A stretch of 38,807 bases of DNA from Darksidea phi (taxonomy: Eukaryota; Ascomycota; Dothideomycetes; Pleosporales; Lentitheciaceae). The stretch is taken from NCBI GenBank assembly GCA_030770425.1, contig JASJFT010000320.1, positions 1 through 38,807 on the forward strand, written 5' to 3'. Positions within the stretch are counted from its first letter, which is position 1; each line of letters begins with the position of its first letter. The notes under the pieces were generated by a model. That model was not told the DNA's origin. It was given only the letters and a program-made list of their open reading frames with translations, and did not search any database. A program made the translations under genes and the position numbers. This document shows, piece by piece, positions 10,992 through 23,174 of the stretch.

Positions 10992-13900
10992 TTACTTATT
11001 AGAAGTTGGAATTAGGCCTATCCTAGTTATAAAGTCTTTAAACTTAGGATAATTAGTTAGCTTAGTTAGATTATCTACTAAAATAGTACTAGTATTTTTA
11101 TATACTAGATTAATATTACTATTTAGTAGATTTTCTCTAACGAAGTAGTAGGTTATATCTACGTACTTAGTCCTAGCGTAATAGACTAGATTTTTAGCTA
11201 GTTCTATAGCGCTTAAGGAATCGGTTTTAATAGTATTTAGGCTATTAAATATACTATTAAATTCCTTAATAGAATTATTATTAAATAATTCTTTAATAAA
11301 GCTTTATAGATATAAGCTTTCTTTAGTAGCTTCTTTTAAGGCTATATATTTAGCTTCGGCCGAACTAATAGCTACCGTTTTTCCTAGTTTAGAAAGCCAA
11401 CTAATAGATATAGATTTATTACTATTAGAAATATCTTTATTATTATTTAATAGAAAGATATTTCCTATAGTAGACTTTCTAGAATCTAAATTACCCCCCT
11501 AATCTAAATCGCTAATACCAATTAGATTGATATTATTATTAGATTTATTTAATTTAGATTGGCTAGATTCTAGAGTTAAATCTAGGCCTAATTCTTTAGT
11601 ACTATTTAAATAACTCCAAATATTATTTAAATAGTTATAGTAATTAATACTAGGATTCGCCATAAATCTAGCTAAGTAATTAATAGAAAAGATTAAATTA
11701 GGCCTAGTAAATATAGTTAAATATATTAAGGACCCGATTTCTTGTTAAAATCTTTCTATATCTTTCTTATTACTTATTTCTAGATTTTTCTCTAGTTTAA
11801 TACCTATAGGTAGAGGTATTTTCTTAGGCTTATTATTAGCTTTATTATATTTATTTAATATCTTATTAATAAAGCTTCTTTGAGTTATTATAAGAGATTT
11901 CTTCTTTCTATCTCTTATTATCTCTACGCCTAAGAATTCTTTTATTTCTCCTAAATTAGTTATTTCTAATTTAGATATAGAAATAATAGAATTATATAGA
12001 TTATTAATTAAATCTATATTCTTAGCGAATACTAGTATATCGTCAACGTGAGTAGCTAGAACTATAGGCTTATTTTGGCTAATAAATATACTATTATCTA
12101 TTTTTAAGCTAATAAAATCTAGCTTTAATAGTATATTAGTTAAATATAATTGCTATTACCTACTAGCTTGTTTTAAACCGTATAGGGCTTTATTTAATCT
12201 ACAAACTATACTATTATATTCTTTAGTTTTAATAGTAGTTTGGATTAAATCTATTAGTTCTTTATTATTCGAAGAACTATTAGAAGAACTATTATTTAAG
12301 CTATTTAAATAGCTTTTTAATATATATTCTTCTTACCCTATTAGTAATTAAATATAAGTATTATTATTATCTAAATTAGCGTTGGGAAAAGCTTATTTAA
12401 TATCCTATTAATAGATTTCCTAATCTAAATAGTTAAATATAGATAATAATAACCTTATTAAGCTAGGTTTAGAGGTACTAGCGAAGGTTTCTTTATAATT
12501 AATATTATATTTTTGTTAGAAACCTTTAGCTACCTATCTAGCTTTATATTTTTTAATCGAGCTATCTAGATTTAGCTTTTTAGTTAATACCTAATAACCT
12601 TTTATAATAGATTAATTAGGCCTTTTAACTAAATCCTAAGTATTATTATTAATTAAGCTATTAACTTCTAAAGTTATAGCTTTTAAATATAAATCTTTAT
12701 CTTTTCTTAATAATACTTCTTTAAAGCTTTTAGGCTCGTCTATATTATTAGAAGTAATAAGGATATTATAGATAGTATTATTATATAATACTTTCTAACT
12801 ACTATTATTATCCTTTTCTTCTAATATATTCGAATTACTATTATCTTCTATTATAATAGAATTATTAATAGCTAATTCGTCTTCAGAATCTTCTAGATTA
12901 TTATCTAATCTAGTAGGAATAGGTTCTTTATCTCTATTAATAACCACTTTAGGGCTATTAGATTTAGAAGGTTGTTCTTTACTATTAGATTCGAATTTAG
13001 TAAAGATTTCTTATATATTATTATAGTTATTTGGCCTATAATAATAACCTTCTATTATTTTACAATCCCTACTAAAAATAGTCTTATTATTCGAGGGATT
13101 ATATAGTTTATAGATATTAGAACCTTTAAAACCAACTAAATAATAAGGAGTAGCTCTTTTATCTAGTTTTTTAATTAAACTAGTAGGTTCTTTATTATAA
13201 ACTAAAGAGCCCCAAATCCTAATATTATTTAGATTTGGTTTTTCCTTATATTTTAGTTCGTAGGGGGTTTTATAATTAATAGAACTATTAGGAGTTCTAT
13301 TATATAGATAGGTACTAGCTAAGATAGCTTCTCCCTATAGATATTTAGGAAGATTACTATTAATTAATAGAGCTCTTACTTTATTTAATAAAACTCTATT
13401 AATTATCTCAGCCGCTCCGTTTTGTTCAGGGGTATAGGGGCTAGAATATCTAGTAATAATACCTTTATTAGTTAGATAATTATTTAATTCCTTAGAATTA
13501 AATTCGTTATCTAATTATAAAGCTTTAACCTTATTATTATTAAAGGTATTATTATTACTAGAATTATTATTACTAGCTTCTAATTCTAGTCTAGTAATAA
13601 TAGCCCTAATAATATCTACTATATCCTTTCTAGATTTTAATAGTTCTACTTCTAAATACTTAGTATAACTATCTCGAAAGGTAATATAGTATTTATAACC
13701 CCTAAAGGTTTTAGGACTAATAGGGCCTCCTATATCTATATATAATAAATCTAAATAGTTTAATACTTTAGTACTAGGCTCTTTATTAATATTTTTAGTT
13801 AGTTTAGCTTGTATATAAACTAAACAATCGTCTAAGCTAGTACTAGAAGTATTAAAATCTTCTATATTTAGATTTATTCCTATAGTATTACTAGGTAAAT

Positions 13901-14410
13901 ACTTAATAGCTTTAGTATTTATATATCCTAGTCTTCGATAGATAAGCTCTATAGTATTAGTATTTAATACTAATTTCTCTTTATTACTACTATTATTAGT
14001 AGTAATTAAATCCTTAGAAGTATTATTATCTTCTAAGTTAATAGCCTTTTTCTTCTCTACTATTAATTCTTCTATAGTAGAATTATTAGATATAGTAGAG
14101 TTATTTATTTCTTCTCTACTAATAGTATTAATAGTACCTATAGTACTATTAGTAGATTAAAAAGGCTTAGAGCTTATAGCTTTAAATATAGAAACCCCTT
14201 CTTTATAATTCCCTTTAGTTAATAAGGAATTATCGGGTTTATAAATATAATAATTATCCTTATTAAAGGATAAAGATAGGCCCTTATTAGTTATTAAACT
14301 AAGGCTTAATAGGTTAATACCTAATTCCGGAATAAATAATACGTTAGTTAGTTTAACTAATCTATTAGTACTAGTAAACGTAATATTTATATCTCCTATT
14401 CTACTAGCTA
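10992..14410 (-). pseudogene. Copia-B pol: protease end, integrase, RT, RNase H
   Basis: Read right to left, this is a nearly open Ty1/Copia pol. After the protease end come a GAG-pre-integrase motif (YRRLGYI, ancestrally with His), then integrase with Asp in YIDIGGP (13734-13736), Asp in DNEF (13509-13511) and Glu in GAAE (13407-13409), so all three catalytic residues are kept. RT follows with THVDDILVF around 12032-12058; VDD is at 12039-12047. RNase H contains SSAEAKYIAL. The frame ends at the TAA at 10992-10994. About 21 stops occur, all TAA or TAG and all explicable as RIP of CAA, CAG or TGG. No frameshift is seen. The His before VDD is CAC, a base RIP would remove rather than create, so it is ancestral. 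The right end is the pogo-like insertion. Confidence 0.92.
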
Positions 14411-14412
14411 TA

Positions 14413-14454
14413 ACGTATTTTATAAGTAAACGGGCTATATAAGCGAGTAGGCTA
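14413..14454 (+). repeat. Left terminal inverted repeat of pogo-like element
   Basis: It matches the reverse complement of 16220-16261 over 42 bases with six mismatches. All six are C/T or G/A differences, and several are CG against TA. Confidence 0.92.
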
Positions 14455-14459
14455 TCTTA

Positions 14460-16160
14460 CTAACTTTTCGTATATAAAAAGCTACCTAGTTTAATAACGT
14501 ATTAGAATTCTATTAAAATAGTACTAGTAATAGATTAAGTAGTATCTATAGTAGACTTCTTATACGTTTATAAGTTATACCTAGATTCTCTATAGCGCGT
14601 ATAACGTACTAAAGCCTATTAGCTTATACCTAATTACGTAGTAACTTAACGTCTTTTATTCTCTTACTACTACTTAGTAGCCTTTTAAATAATAATAGCC
14701 TTCCCCTCTACCTTAGTTAGAACGCCCTACTTCTAGATCCTCTTCTTTTTATACTTTCTACGCGTTATAGCGGCCTTAATTACCTTCTCTAGGCTCGCGA
14801 TTCGTTCGCGTATAAATATAGCTTTATAAGCTAATACCTTAGCGCCTTTACTTAGCTAATTAATAGCTATAATAATAGAAGTAGGCGACGAGCTCTTATA
14901 CCTACGTACGCGCTTACGAATTAACGTTAATTAAGCCTCTACTTCGCGCGCGTTACTTAGTATTCTAGCCTTCTATATAGCCTCTAGTAGGGCTACTAGT
15001 AACGATATCCTTAGCTTAATATCGAGCTTCGAAATTACTACCTCTAAATTATATAGAACTAGGTTAGTACCTCGAAAGCTCGCGTAGATATTCTTCTCTA
15101 TAATAGTCTTATTATAGGCTATATAGAAGGTAGGTAGAAATTTAAGCTTTATAATATAGTAGATATAATCGTGAATTAGGCTATTAATTTAATCCCTATA
15201 CGCGTACTTTAAAGGTAAGAAATAGCCTATATTAAGTAGCTATAGGAGGTATAACGAATAAGCTAGTATATAGAGAGTATAGATATTATTCTCCTTATAG
15301 AGGTCCTAGAATTCGTTCGAAATATAACTACTATAGCTATTAAGAATTAGTAGCTAGTACGTATCTACTCTACGATCTATCGTATATCTAATAAAGTACT
15401 TTAGCTAGATAACTCCTAGATTATTATTTATCTAGCTATTCTTACTAATAGCGATAGCCTAATCGTCTAGTATATCGCTCTCGTACTAGGTAGAAAGGTA
15501 GTACTTACTAGCGAAGATAATAAAGGGTAGAATAGCCTATCTAGTAGCGTTAATTCCTTATATTATAGTAACCTACTCGCGATTACCTAGCTAGATAGCT
15601 TTAGTCTACCCGTGTCTCTCTAAGCTAGTAACGACTAGTCGCGATATTATCTTACCTATTAGGAAGCTAGCTTCGTCGAAGTTATAGATATTTTAATTAG
15701 TAATACCTTAGGTAGCTCTAACGCGTACTATACGCTTAAACTAGGGTTGAATAATATTAGAATCCTCGTAAAGAGCTTACTATCGATTATAGAGTCGATT
15801 AAATTATATTTTAATACTATTAGTTCGCTAGACGAAGTTCCTAGGCTAGTAGATATCTACCTACTTAGTACCGCGCGTAGTAAGTAGTCTATTCGCTATA
15901 TCTCGTATAGTATCTAGAGTAGGGGTAAATCCTTACAAATCTAGGTCGAGTATATAGCTAATAATTACCTCCTCCTCTAGCTTAGAAAGCTTTCTTAAGT
16001 TAGGCTAATAATCGCGTCGCGTAGTAATTCTAGTACGTTAGTATTATACTACTATTTAGAGAACGTTAAAGGTCCGTATAGCCTCTCGTTTACTCTAAAT
16101 CTAATTTATATTAATAGCTAAGATAGCTAGGAAGATATCTACTTCGTTATAGGATAATTA
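14460..16160 (-). pseudogene. Fot1/pogo-type DDE transposase relic
   Basis: Reading right to left, an N-terminal part (KREAIRTF near 16080) leads to a CENP-B/Tc5-type helix-turn-helix region (LEEEVI, then RDIANRLL). The DDE_1 core follows. The first catalytic Asp, in NFDEASF, is intact (15675-15677). The second (15339-15341, LILN) and third (15231-15233, PLN before I in the ancestral reading) are now Asn by G-to-A. The C-terminal part has a basic coiled stretch and a relic CCHC-like zinc knuckle, then TAG at 14460-14462. First Asp to stop is 1215 bases, so it is in frame. About 560 codons is the usual size for the family. Many TAA/TAG stops make it inactive. No start codon survives, so the 5' limit is approximate. 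Confidence 0.9.
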
Positions 16161-16219
16161 AATAGTAGTTAGTTAAGCTATAAGAGTTAATAGGTAACGC
16201 GTTATAAAATTTAATAAGG

Positions 16220-16261
16220 TAGCCTACTCGCTTATATAGCCCGCTCGTTTATAAAATATAT
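16220..16261 (-). repeat. Right terminal inverted repeat of pogo-like element
   Basis: It is the partner of 14413-14454. The outer end reads atatatttta on the minus strand where the left end has acgtatttta, a CG-to-TA change. TSD TA follows at 16262-16263. Confidence 0.92.
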
Positions 16262-16263
16262 TA

Positions 16264-16883
16264 ATAGTATTATTAGTATTACCCTACTTAATACTAATAT
16301 TAGTAGGTTTAATACTATTAAATAGCTCTTTAATATAGCAAGTATGAATAGTAGCTCCGGAATCTAGAATAAAATCAATAGTATTATTACTATTAACCTT
16401 ATTCTTACTAGTATTTAGAATAGTTTCTTCTTCTTTAATACTAGTATTAGAATCTATTAAATTGCTATTGTTTATAGCTTTATTAGCTTTATTTTTAGCG
16501 TAGCAATTAGATTCTAGGTGTCCCTTTTTATTACAATAATTACAAATCTTATTAGATTTGTTTTTAGCCTTATTCTTATTCTTATTCGAATTTTCTAGGC
16601 TATTAGTTTGTATAGACATTTCTATATCATTAGAATAACTATTTTTATTATTATTTTTATAGTTATTCTTTTAATTATAGCTATTAGAAGATTTAATAGA
16701 ATTTAATCTTCTAGATTCGTCTAGTAATTGATTAATAATAGAGTCTAAATCTATTTCTTGATTATTTTCTACTCTAATAGTTTGAGTAATAATAGCTACT
16801 ATATATTCGTAATCTTTATTAAGATTATTTAATAGTAAAGCTATTAGAAACTTATTAGGTAGTTCTATAGATTTAGCTCTAAG
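16264..16883 (-). pseudogene. Copia-B gag C-terminus and protease start
   Basis: This is the middle piece of the Copia-B polyprotein, between the pogo-like insertion and Gypsy-B. It runs in frame from the gag (reading IELPNKFL at the right end) through an Asn/Lys-rich linker and a CCHC knuckle to the aspartic protease. There is a stop near 16671 (a TAA that fits Gln) and a TAG just below 16284 that fits Trp. The frame continues into 14410 after removal of 1849 bases plus one TA, and into 38514 after removal of Gypsy-B plus one CTAAG. RIP is light here: CA and TG occur. Confidence 0.9.
16284..16619 (-). CDS. Intact ORF within Copia-B: CCHC knuckle and protease motif
   Basis: This 111-residue stretch is the only ATG-initiated ORF above 100 codons in the window. 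It is an internal part of the Copia-B polyprotein and not a separate gene: the frame is open upstream of the Met. Residues 26-39 form a CX2CX4HX4C nucleic-acid-binding knuckle (16503-16544). Residues 86-90, DSGAT (16350-16364), are the catalytic loop of a retroviral-type aspartic protease, followed by IHTC as usual in Ty1/Copia. Residues 10-24 are rich in Lys and Asn. It ends at a TAG that fits a RIP-mutated Trp codon. It is truncated at both ends as a functional unit. Confidence 0.6.
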   Translation of the reverse strand: MSIQTNSLENSNKNKNKAKNKSNKICNYCNKKGHLESNCYAKNKANKAINNSNLIDSNTSIKEEETILNTSKNKVNSNNTIDFILDSGATIHTCYIKELFNSIKPTNISIK

Positions 16884-17380
16884 TATAAGACGGGGTCCTA
16901 ACCTAATAGATTATTAAACCTTACTTAGGAGTTTATACTTAAGATAGAAAGAGAAGAAGTTAGAATAAGAGGTAATAGTTTAATTACGTTATTAGACTAG
17001 GAATAATCTAGATTCGAATTAACTATAGAAAGAAAACTATCTAGGAGATTTATAGTTATTATATATTAATTTAGTTTTCTTAGATTTATAATCCTTTTAG
17101 TATAGATCTCTTAGATCTATAGATCTATAATTATAGATTTATAAATCTATTATATAATCTTTCTTAGATCTATAAATCTATATTTATAAATTTATAACTC
17201 TATTATATAATCTCTTATATATCTATATTATAGTCTACTTTCTATTTAAGGTCGACGTCCTTATCTTAACTAAGGTCGGTCTTATAGTATTTCTTATACT
17301 TATCGTCTAAACTAATAATTAGTTTAATCTTTAGTAGCTCTAGTTATCGTAGCTCTAAGAATTATATATAGTTTATAATA
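16884..17380 (-). repeat. Gypsy-B 3' LTR (497 bp)
   Basis: It starts tataagacggggtcc and ends gtttataata, and pairs with 38012-38508 at equal length. It holds many atagatctataga-type units at 17090-17230. A purine tract (minus strand) adjoins at 17381. Confidence 0.95.
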
Positions 17381-17400
17381 CTATTTCCCCTCTCTAAGCC
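17381..17400 (-). promoter_or_regulatory. Polypurine tract of Gypsy-B
   Basis: Next to the 3' LTR the minus strand reads ggcttagagaggggaaatag, a purine-rich tract at the position of those in the A elements. Confidence 0.7.
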
Positions 17401-17739
17401 TTTAGCTCGAAGGTTATTCCGTCTTTATAGTATAGATAAGTTTCTAATAGTATAGAGAATTTCTTCTTTAATTCTTTTATCCTTTATAGTTTCTCGTAAA
17501 ACTAAAGAATATATTACTCTTATTAATTATATAAAATCTACTAGTTCCGAGATATTCCTATATAAATATTACTTTTAGATTAGAGTTTCTTATATTATAT
17601 CTTTAATATATAGTAAGATATATAAAGCCTATATTTAAGCGAATATATATAGTTTATATAATCTATTAGATATATCTATATTTAATTATATATATTATAT
17701 AATAACTCTAGTATTAGAGCTTATAGCTACTAGGGAAAT

Positions 17740-18060
17740 CTATTAACTATTCTTAAGAGAAACTTTAATAATAGAGAAAAGAGGCTAAATATCTCTAGGA
17801 GGAACTTCTTAATAAGCTAGTAAGGGTTCGTATAAAGATTTAGTAAATAAAGAAATAAGAGAAGTTTCTTTAAAAGTATAAAATAACTTAAGCTTAGATA
17901 CTTAAAGTTAAACTTAATACTAAGAAGGAGAAGCTTTATTACTTAGATTAGTAGGAGAATCTAGAAGCCTCTCTAGCTACTTTAAGTACTAGTAATACTA
18001 AGAAGAGCGCCGCTCTTCTTAAGTTACTATAAAATAAGCTCGTTTTATCTTTAAACTTCC
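17740..18060 (+). pseudogene. Opposite-strand coiled-coil ORF relic, Gypsy-B
   Basis: This is the counterpart of 4402-4840 in the other Gypsy family. The + strand frame reads EELLNKLVRV, then LKVKLN and ENLEASLATL, with stops only at TAA/TAG. It matches the A relics residue by residue in several blocks, which is unexpected for untranslated sequence in elements whose LTRs differ clearly. Limits are approximate and function is unknown. Confidence 0.5.
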
Positions 18061-18077
18061 TTTATAATTATAGTTTT

Positions 18078-21000
18078 AGTACTCTATAAACTTTTTAGAA
18101 TAATTAAGATTTTCTTTAGATTTCTAGATCTATTTCTATAGTTTTCTATTCTTATTAGTCCCTTACTACTAGATTAGGTAGTAGTTCTTTCCATTTCTAA
18201 TATCTTTATCTAGGACTTCTTCTACTTTTTATTCTTTAGGGTTCTCTCTATATATATCTACCTTATATATAGCTAGTTTAGTATTCTATAATATCTTTTC
18301 TAGTAAGCTAATATAGAATATAGAATAAATTTTTATCTATAGAGATAGTCTTAGTCTATAGTTTATAGATAAGACTTATTTTTTAATTTCGTAGAGGCCG
18401 ATCTTAGTATAGTCTAGTTTATTATTAGGTTACTTACTTTTAATATTTTTTTATAGTAACTATACCTTTTCTTCCTTCTTAAAAGGGGGTACCTTCTTTT
18501 ATTTCTTATCGTAGTATTTATTTATTCTATTTTAAAGAAATTTTATATCTTTCTTAAGTTATTAGTATATCTATAGAATAACCTTTATTATTTTTTCTCT
18601 ATTCTAGCTATATAATTAGAGTTATTTAGGTTCCTTATATATCTTTAGTTTAAATCTATAGTTTATAAAGAATAGTATTATTTTTATTATACTATATTAC
18701 GAACTATTATATATAAACTATATTATAGATAAGAGTATAATCTAATTATTTTATTAATAGTTTAGATAATATCTAAGGTATTATTCTACTATCTAGTTTA
18801 TTTATTCTATTAGTCCGTCTATTTATAGATAATAGATAGTTAATATATTATACTTCGTTCCTAGTTTAGCTATAAGGGTTTATTAAAACTTTACTATAAA
18901 CTTAACGTCTCGATCTAAGATTATTTTATCTAGTATTCTATATTTATTAAATACGTATCTTAATAGAGTATAGACGAGTTATTCTATAATATTTCTCTTA
19001 TTTATATATAGAATAAAGTATATATATTTAGTAAACTTATCTACTACTACTAGTATAGTATCGTAGAATACTTCTATTATTAGTTCTTTAGAACGTAGTA
19101 GTTACGTAATAAAATCTATTATTATTACTTTCTATAGTTCTTTTATATTTTCTATTAGTTATAGTATTCTATAGGGTATATATCTAGTATATTTACTTTT
19201 ATAATAGTTTATATATTCTAATAGAACTTATATAACTAGTTATCTTATATATAGAAAGTAATACGTTCTTATTAGTTATTTAAGAGTTTTTTCTATATCT
19301 TAGTATCTATATATAGATACTTTATAGTATTATCTAATAAACTCTTTTTATATTTTCTTTAGTATATAGATTCGTTAGAATATATAGATAATTCTATCTT
19401 CTTCTTAAATTACTCCTTAGATCTCGTTTTATTCTATTACTAATTTAGTAGTAGCTTTACGAATCTACTAAGTCTATTCGTTTCTATTTTATTCGAGTAC
19501 TATCTCTCTTATTTCTACTAGTTATAGGCGATTATATATAATCGTCCTATTTTCTTATAGTTTAAGAATAGCTATACTAGACTTCTCTATTTCTTAGTAA
19601 TTAGGTCGTCTACTAAGTATATTAGCTTATTTATTCTCTAATTCTTTCGTATATATAATCTTAATATCGTAGATTATAAGGGTTTATACCTATTATATCT
19701 ATCTTCTAATTAATAGTTTATTTATTAAGAATTCTATTAGATTCTTATAATTTATATAGATTATAATTAAATACTTAGATTACTATAAATTAGATCTCTA
19801 TTCTTTTAAAGCTTTAATAATCGCTAGTAACTCTTTATTATAAATATCGTAATTTAGTTTAGCTAGTATTATTTTCTATAAGAAGTAGTATACTAGTCTA
19901 AGATTACTTTTTTTATCTTTCTATAGTAGTACTACTTCTATTATATAATCTAATACGTCTATTTTAATAATTAATAATTCTTTAGAATTATATATCTTAA
20001 TTATAGGTTTCTTTATAAATTATTCTTTAATCTTTTTAAAAGCTTTTTATTATTCTATTCTCTATTTAAAGGATCGGTTCTTCTTTATAAGTTCTATAAG
20101 GGGTACTATTATTATACTCTATTATAATATTAGCTTTTAATAGAAATTATAGAATCCTAGAAATAATTATAGTTCCTTAAGGTTCTACGGCGTAGACTAT
20201 TCTTTAATCTTCTTAATCCGTTTTAGATCTACTTTAATCTCTTTAGATCTAATAATAAATCCTAGAAACTTTATTTCCTATATATAGAATTTATATTTTT
20301 ATAAATAAAGGTATAGTTATACTTCTTTAAGTATCTATAGTACCTTCTTAATATATTATTCGTATTCTTCTTCTATTTCTAAATAGATAAGAATATCGTC
20401 GAGGTATATTATTACGAACTAGTCTAAATAGTTTTATAAAATATTATTAATTCGTTTTTAGAACGTTATAGGTATATTTATAAGTTTAAAAGATATTATC
20501 TAATACTTATATAGTTCTTATTTAGTTCTAAACGTTATTTTCTACTCTTCTTCTTTCTTAATTTAGATCTAATAGTATATATTTCGAATATCTAATCGCG
20601 TAAACTATTTAGCTTTTCTTAATTAGTCCTATATTTTCGAAATTAGGGGTAAAGAGTATCGGTTCTTAATTATAATATTATTAAGTATTTAGTAATTAAT
20701 ATATAGTCGTAGTTCCGTTATATCTTTCTTTAATATAAAGAGAACTAGGTATTCTACGGATAAGATAGAGTATTAAATATATTTCTTCCTTAAATTCTCT
20801 TCTAGGTACTTAATTATAATAGTATTTTCTTCTTTAGTTAGTTTATAGATTAGTTTAAATCCTAGTATCTTTTCTTCTTATAGTAGAATAGTATAGTTCT
20901 AAGGTTAGTATTCTAGTAGGCTCTTTTTTAGTTCTCTAAATAGTTCTTCCTATTTCCTATATTATTCTAGAATACTATTATTTTCTTCTTAGGTCGTACT

Positions 21001-21909
21001 AAGCCTCTATTATAGAAATACTACTTATTAGCTTAACTATCTAATCTTAGGGTTAGCTTCTCGTAGCTATAGTATTTCTAAGATTATATCTTAGTCTTCT
21101 AATATCTTAATAATATTAAGTATTTCGTTATTCTTTTTCTATTCCTATAGACTAAGCTTACCTTTAGTTTTATATATTATAGGTTTCTTAAAAAGTTCTC
21201 CTTTAATTATATATATAATACTAGAATATTTCTTCTTTTATTAGGGTATTTTTATTTTCTAAATAAAATTCTTACTAATAAAATTCCGAGTAGCTCTACT
21301 ATTAATTAGAGTATTAATTCTCTTTTTCTAATATATTCCTAGGAGGTAGATATAGTCTTATCCTCTCGTTTCTTAGATTCTTATTTTCTTCGGCTAATAT
21401 TTTATATTAATCTTAGTTTAGACGTACTTTAGATATTTATTCTTAGAATACTTATACTATAGTTATCCTAGTATATAGTTTAGAGGTAGAAGTAGTCCTA
21501 GTATAATTTATATATATTCTTTTTATTATTAATTCTTAGATTATTACTATCTATAGATATCTCTAGGTATAACTATCTACGTAATTCTTTTATTATAATC
21601 CTTTACTAGGTAGTAGTTATTTTTTTACTTCGTTTCTTTATAGAGTTTATATTCTCTTTATATATATAAGATCTATATAATCTTAAAGTATACTAAATAT
21701 TATATTTTATATTATAGATTATCCTCTAGATCGATCTTATATCTTTAATTATTATATTTTATAAAGGTTATTCTTATAAGGATCTAATACTCGATTACTA
21801 TATACTATAGTTATTTCTTATTAATCTACTTCGTAATATACTATATTTCTTTCTAAGTTTCTTAGTTAAGTATAATATCTATTACGATAAAATTCTTCTT
21901 ATTCTATTA
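18078..21909 (-). pseudogene. Gypsy-B pol relic: protease to chromodomain
   Basis: This is the pol part of Gypsy-B, running right to left and ending with a chromodomain at about 18078-18230. The RT active site at 20395-20406 still reads YLDD, unlike A1, A2 and A3, where it is YLNN. RNase H and integrase relics lie to its left. There are many TAA/TAG stops. The frame is shared with the gag piece at 36479-37965 after Gypsy-A2 is removed. The right end at 21909 is the Gypsy-A2 insertion point. Confidence 0.9.
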
Positions 21910-22423
21910 TATTAAATAGGGTCCGGGCCTAATAGGTTATTTAGCCTTATTTAGGATTTATACTTAAGATAGGAAAGAAGAAATAGAAATAAGTAAGTAA
22001 TAGTTTAATTATATTAATAGATAAGGATTAATCTAGATTTAAATTAACTATAAAGAAGAAAGACTATCTAGGAGATTCGTAGTTATTATATATTAATTTA
22101 GTTTTCTTAAATCTATAGCTCTATACCCCTAGATCTACTAAGCTATAGCTCTATAACTCTATTCTAATAGATCTACTAAGCTATTATATAACCCTTAGAT
22201 CTATAGCTCTATACCTATAGATCTACTAAGCTATTATATAATTCTTAGATCTATTCTTACTAAGGTATAGATCTATTATATAACTTCCTAGTAAAACTAT
22301 CTATACTAATTATTATTTATACTATAGTTATAGTTATTATATTTTATATTAGAGCTAGTAATAGGTTTAATCTTAGATAGCTTTTTTTACTACTATTCTA
22401 TAGTATATATTTAGTTTATAATA
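21910..22423 (-). repeat. Gypsy-A2 3' LTR (514 bp)
   Basis: It starts tattaaatagggtccggg and ends gtttataata. It contains three copies of the agatctactaagctat unit between about 22130 and 22260, against two in Gypsy-A1. A purine tract (minus strand) adjoins at 22424. Confidence 0.95.
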
Positions 22424-22739
22424 CTATCTCCCCTCTCTAAACCTTTAACTTAGAGATTATTCCGATTTCGGTATTCGACTATATTAGTATTAGGGCCCTA
22501 TCTTAAGAGGTTATTATTATCTATTATAATCTCGTATAAAACTCGAGAATATATTACTCTTATTAATAAAATTCTTCGTTATAGTTCTAAAATATTTCCT
22601 TATAATTATTATTTATAATTAGAAATACTATATATTATCTTACTTAAAGATAGTAGGTATTATAAGGTATATATTCGTACTAATATATAAGGTTCTTATT
22701 ATATATCTAATATCTTATTATTAAAAGATTCGTTTATAT

Positions 22740-23170
22740 TAAGTAGTAAAACTTATATATTAGGGCTTATTACTATTAGTAAGATCTATTAACTATATAG
22801 AAGAGAAACTTTAATAGTAGCTAGAGGAGGTTTAAAAGATCTAGGATAAGCTTCTTAATAAGCTAGTAGAGGCTCGGATATAAGTATATTATTTAGAAAA
22901 ATAGAGAGTAGTCCTTTATAAGAAGTTAGTAATATAATCCTAGATACTAGAAGTTAAGCTAGATAAAGAGAAGATAGAGCTTCGATGGCTAGAGTAGTAG
23001 GAGAATCTAGAAGTCTCTTTAACTACTTTAGATATCGCTTATAATATTATAAATAATATTACTTCTTTTAATTTATTAAATATCTTTTATTATATTATAG
23101 ATAATACTAATCTTCTTAACTTATTATAAGACGAACTTACCTTATCTCTAGATTTTCTTTAGAGTTATAG
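22740..23170 (+). pseudogene. Opposite-strand coiled-coil ORF relic, Gypsy-A2
   Basis: This is the counterpart of 4402-4840. The + strand frame reads KLLNKLVEAR, LDKEKIELRWLE and ENLEVSLTTLD, with TAA/TAG stops at Gln-like positions. An uncommon unmutated TGG (in cgatggct at about 22983) encodes Trp in this frame. Function is unknown. Confidence 0.5.
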
Positions 23171-23174
23171 TTTT

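Larger units (their letters stand above)
14413..16261 (-). mobile_element. Fot1/pogo-like DNA transposon, 1849 bp
   Basis: This is a complete cut-and-paste element. Its 42-base terminal inverted repeats lie at 14413-14454 and 16220-16261, starting ACGTATTTTATAAG on the left. The TSD is TA at 14411-14412 and 16262-16263. The length, the TA target and the encoded DDE transposase fit the fungal Fot1/pogo branch of Tc1/mariner. Each end carries two copies of a TATAAGCGAG-like unit, likely transposase-binding sites. It sits in the protease part of Copia-B, and excising it with one TA restores that frame. It is RIP-mutated but very rich in remaining CG. Confidence 0.93.

Noticed and set aside
16284..16619. 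A stand-alone protein-coding gene
   Set aside because: The frame is open upstream of the Met, joins other Copia-B pieces in frame on both sides, and carries a gag knuckle plus protease motif. It is an internal piece of a polyprotein.
22983..22990. A surviving ATG (also near 31060 and 38729) as a start codon
   Set aside because: None is followed by a frame of useful length, and each lies inside an element reading frame defined by other landmarks.
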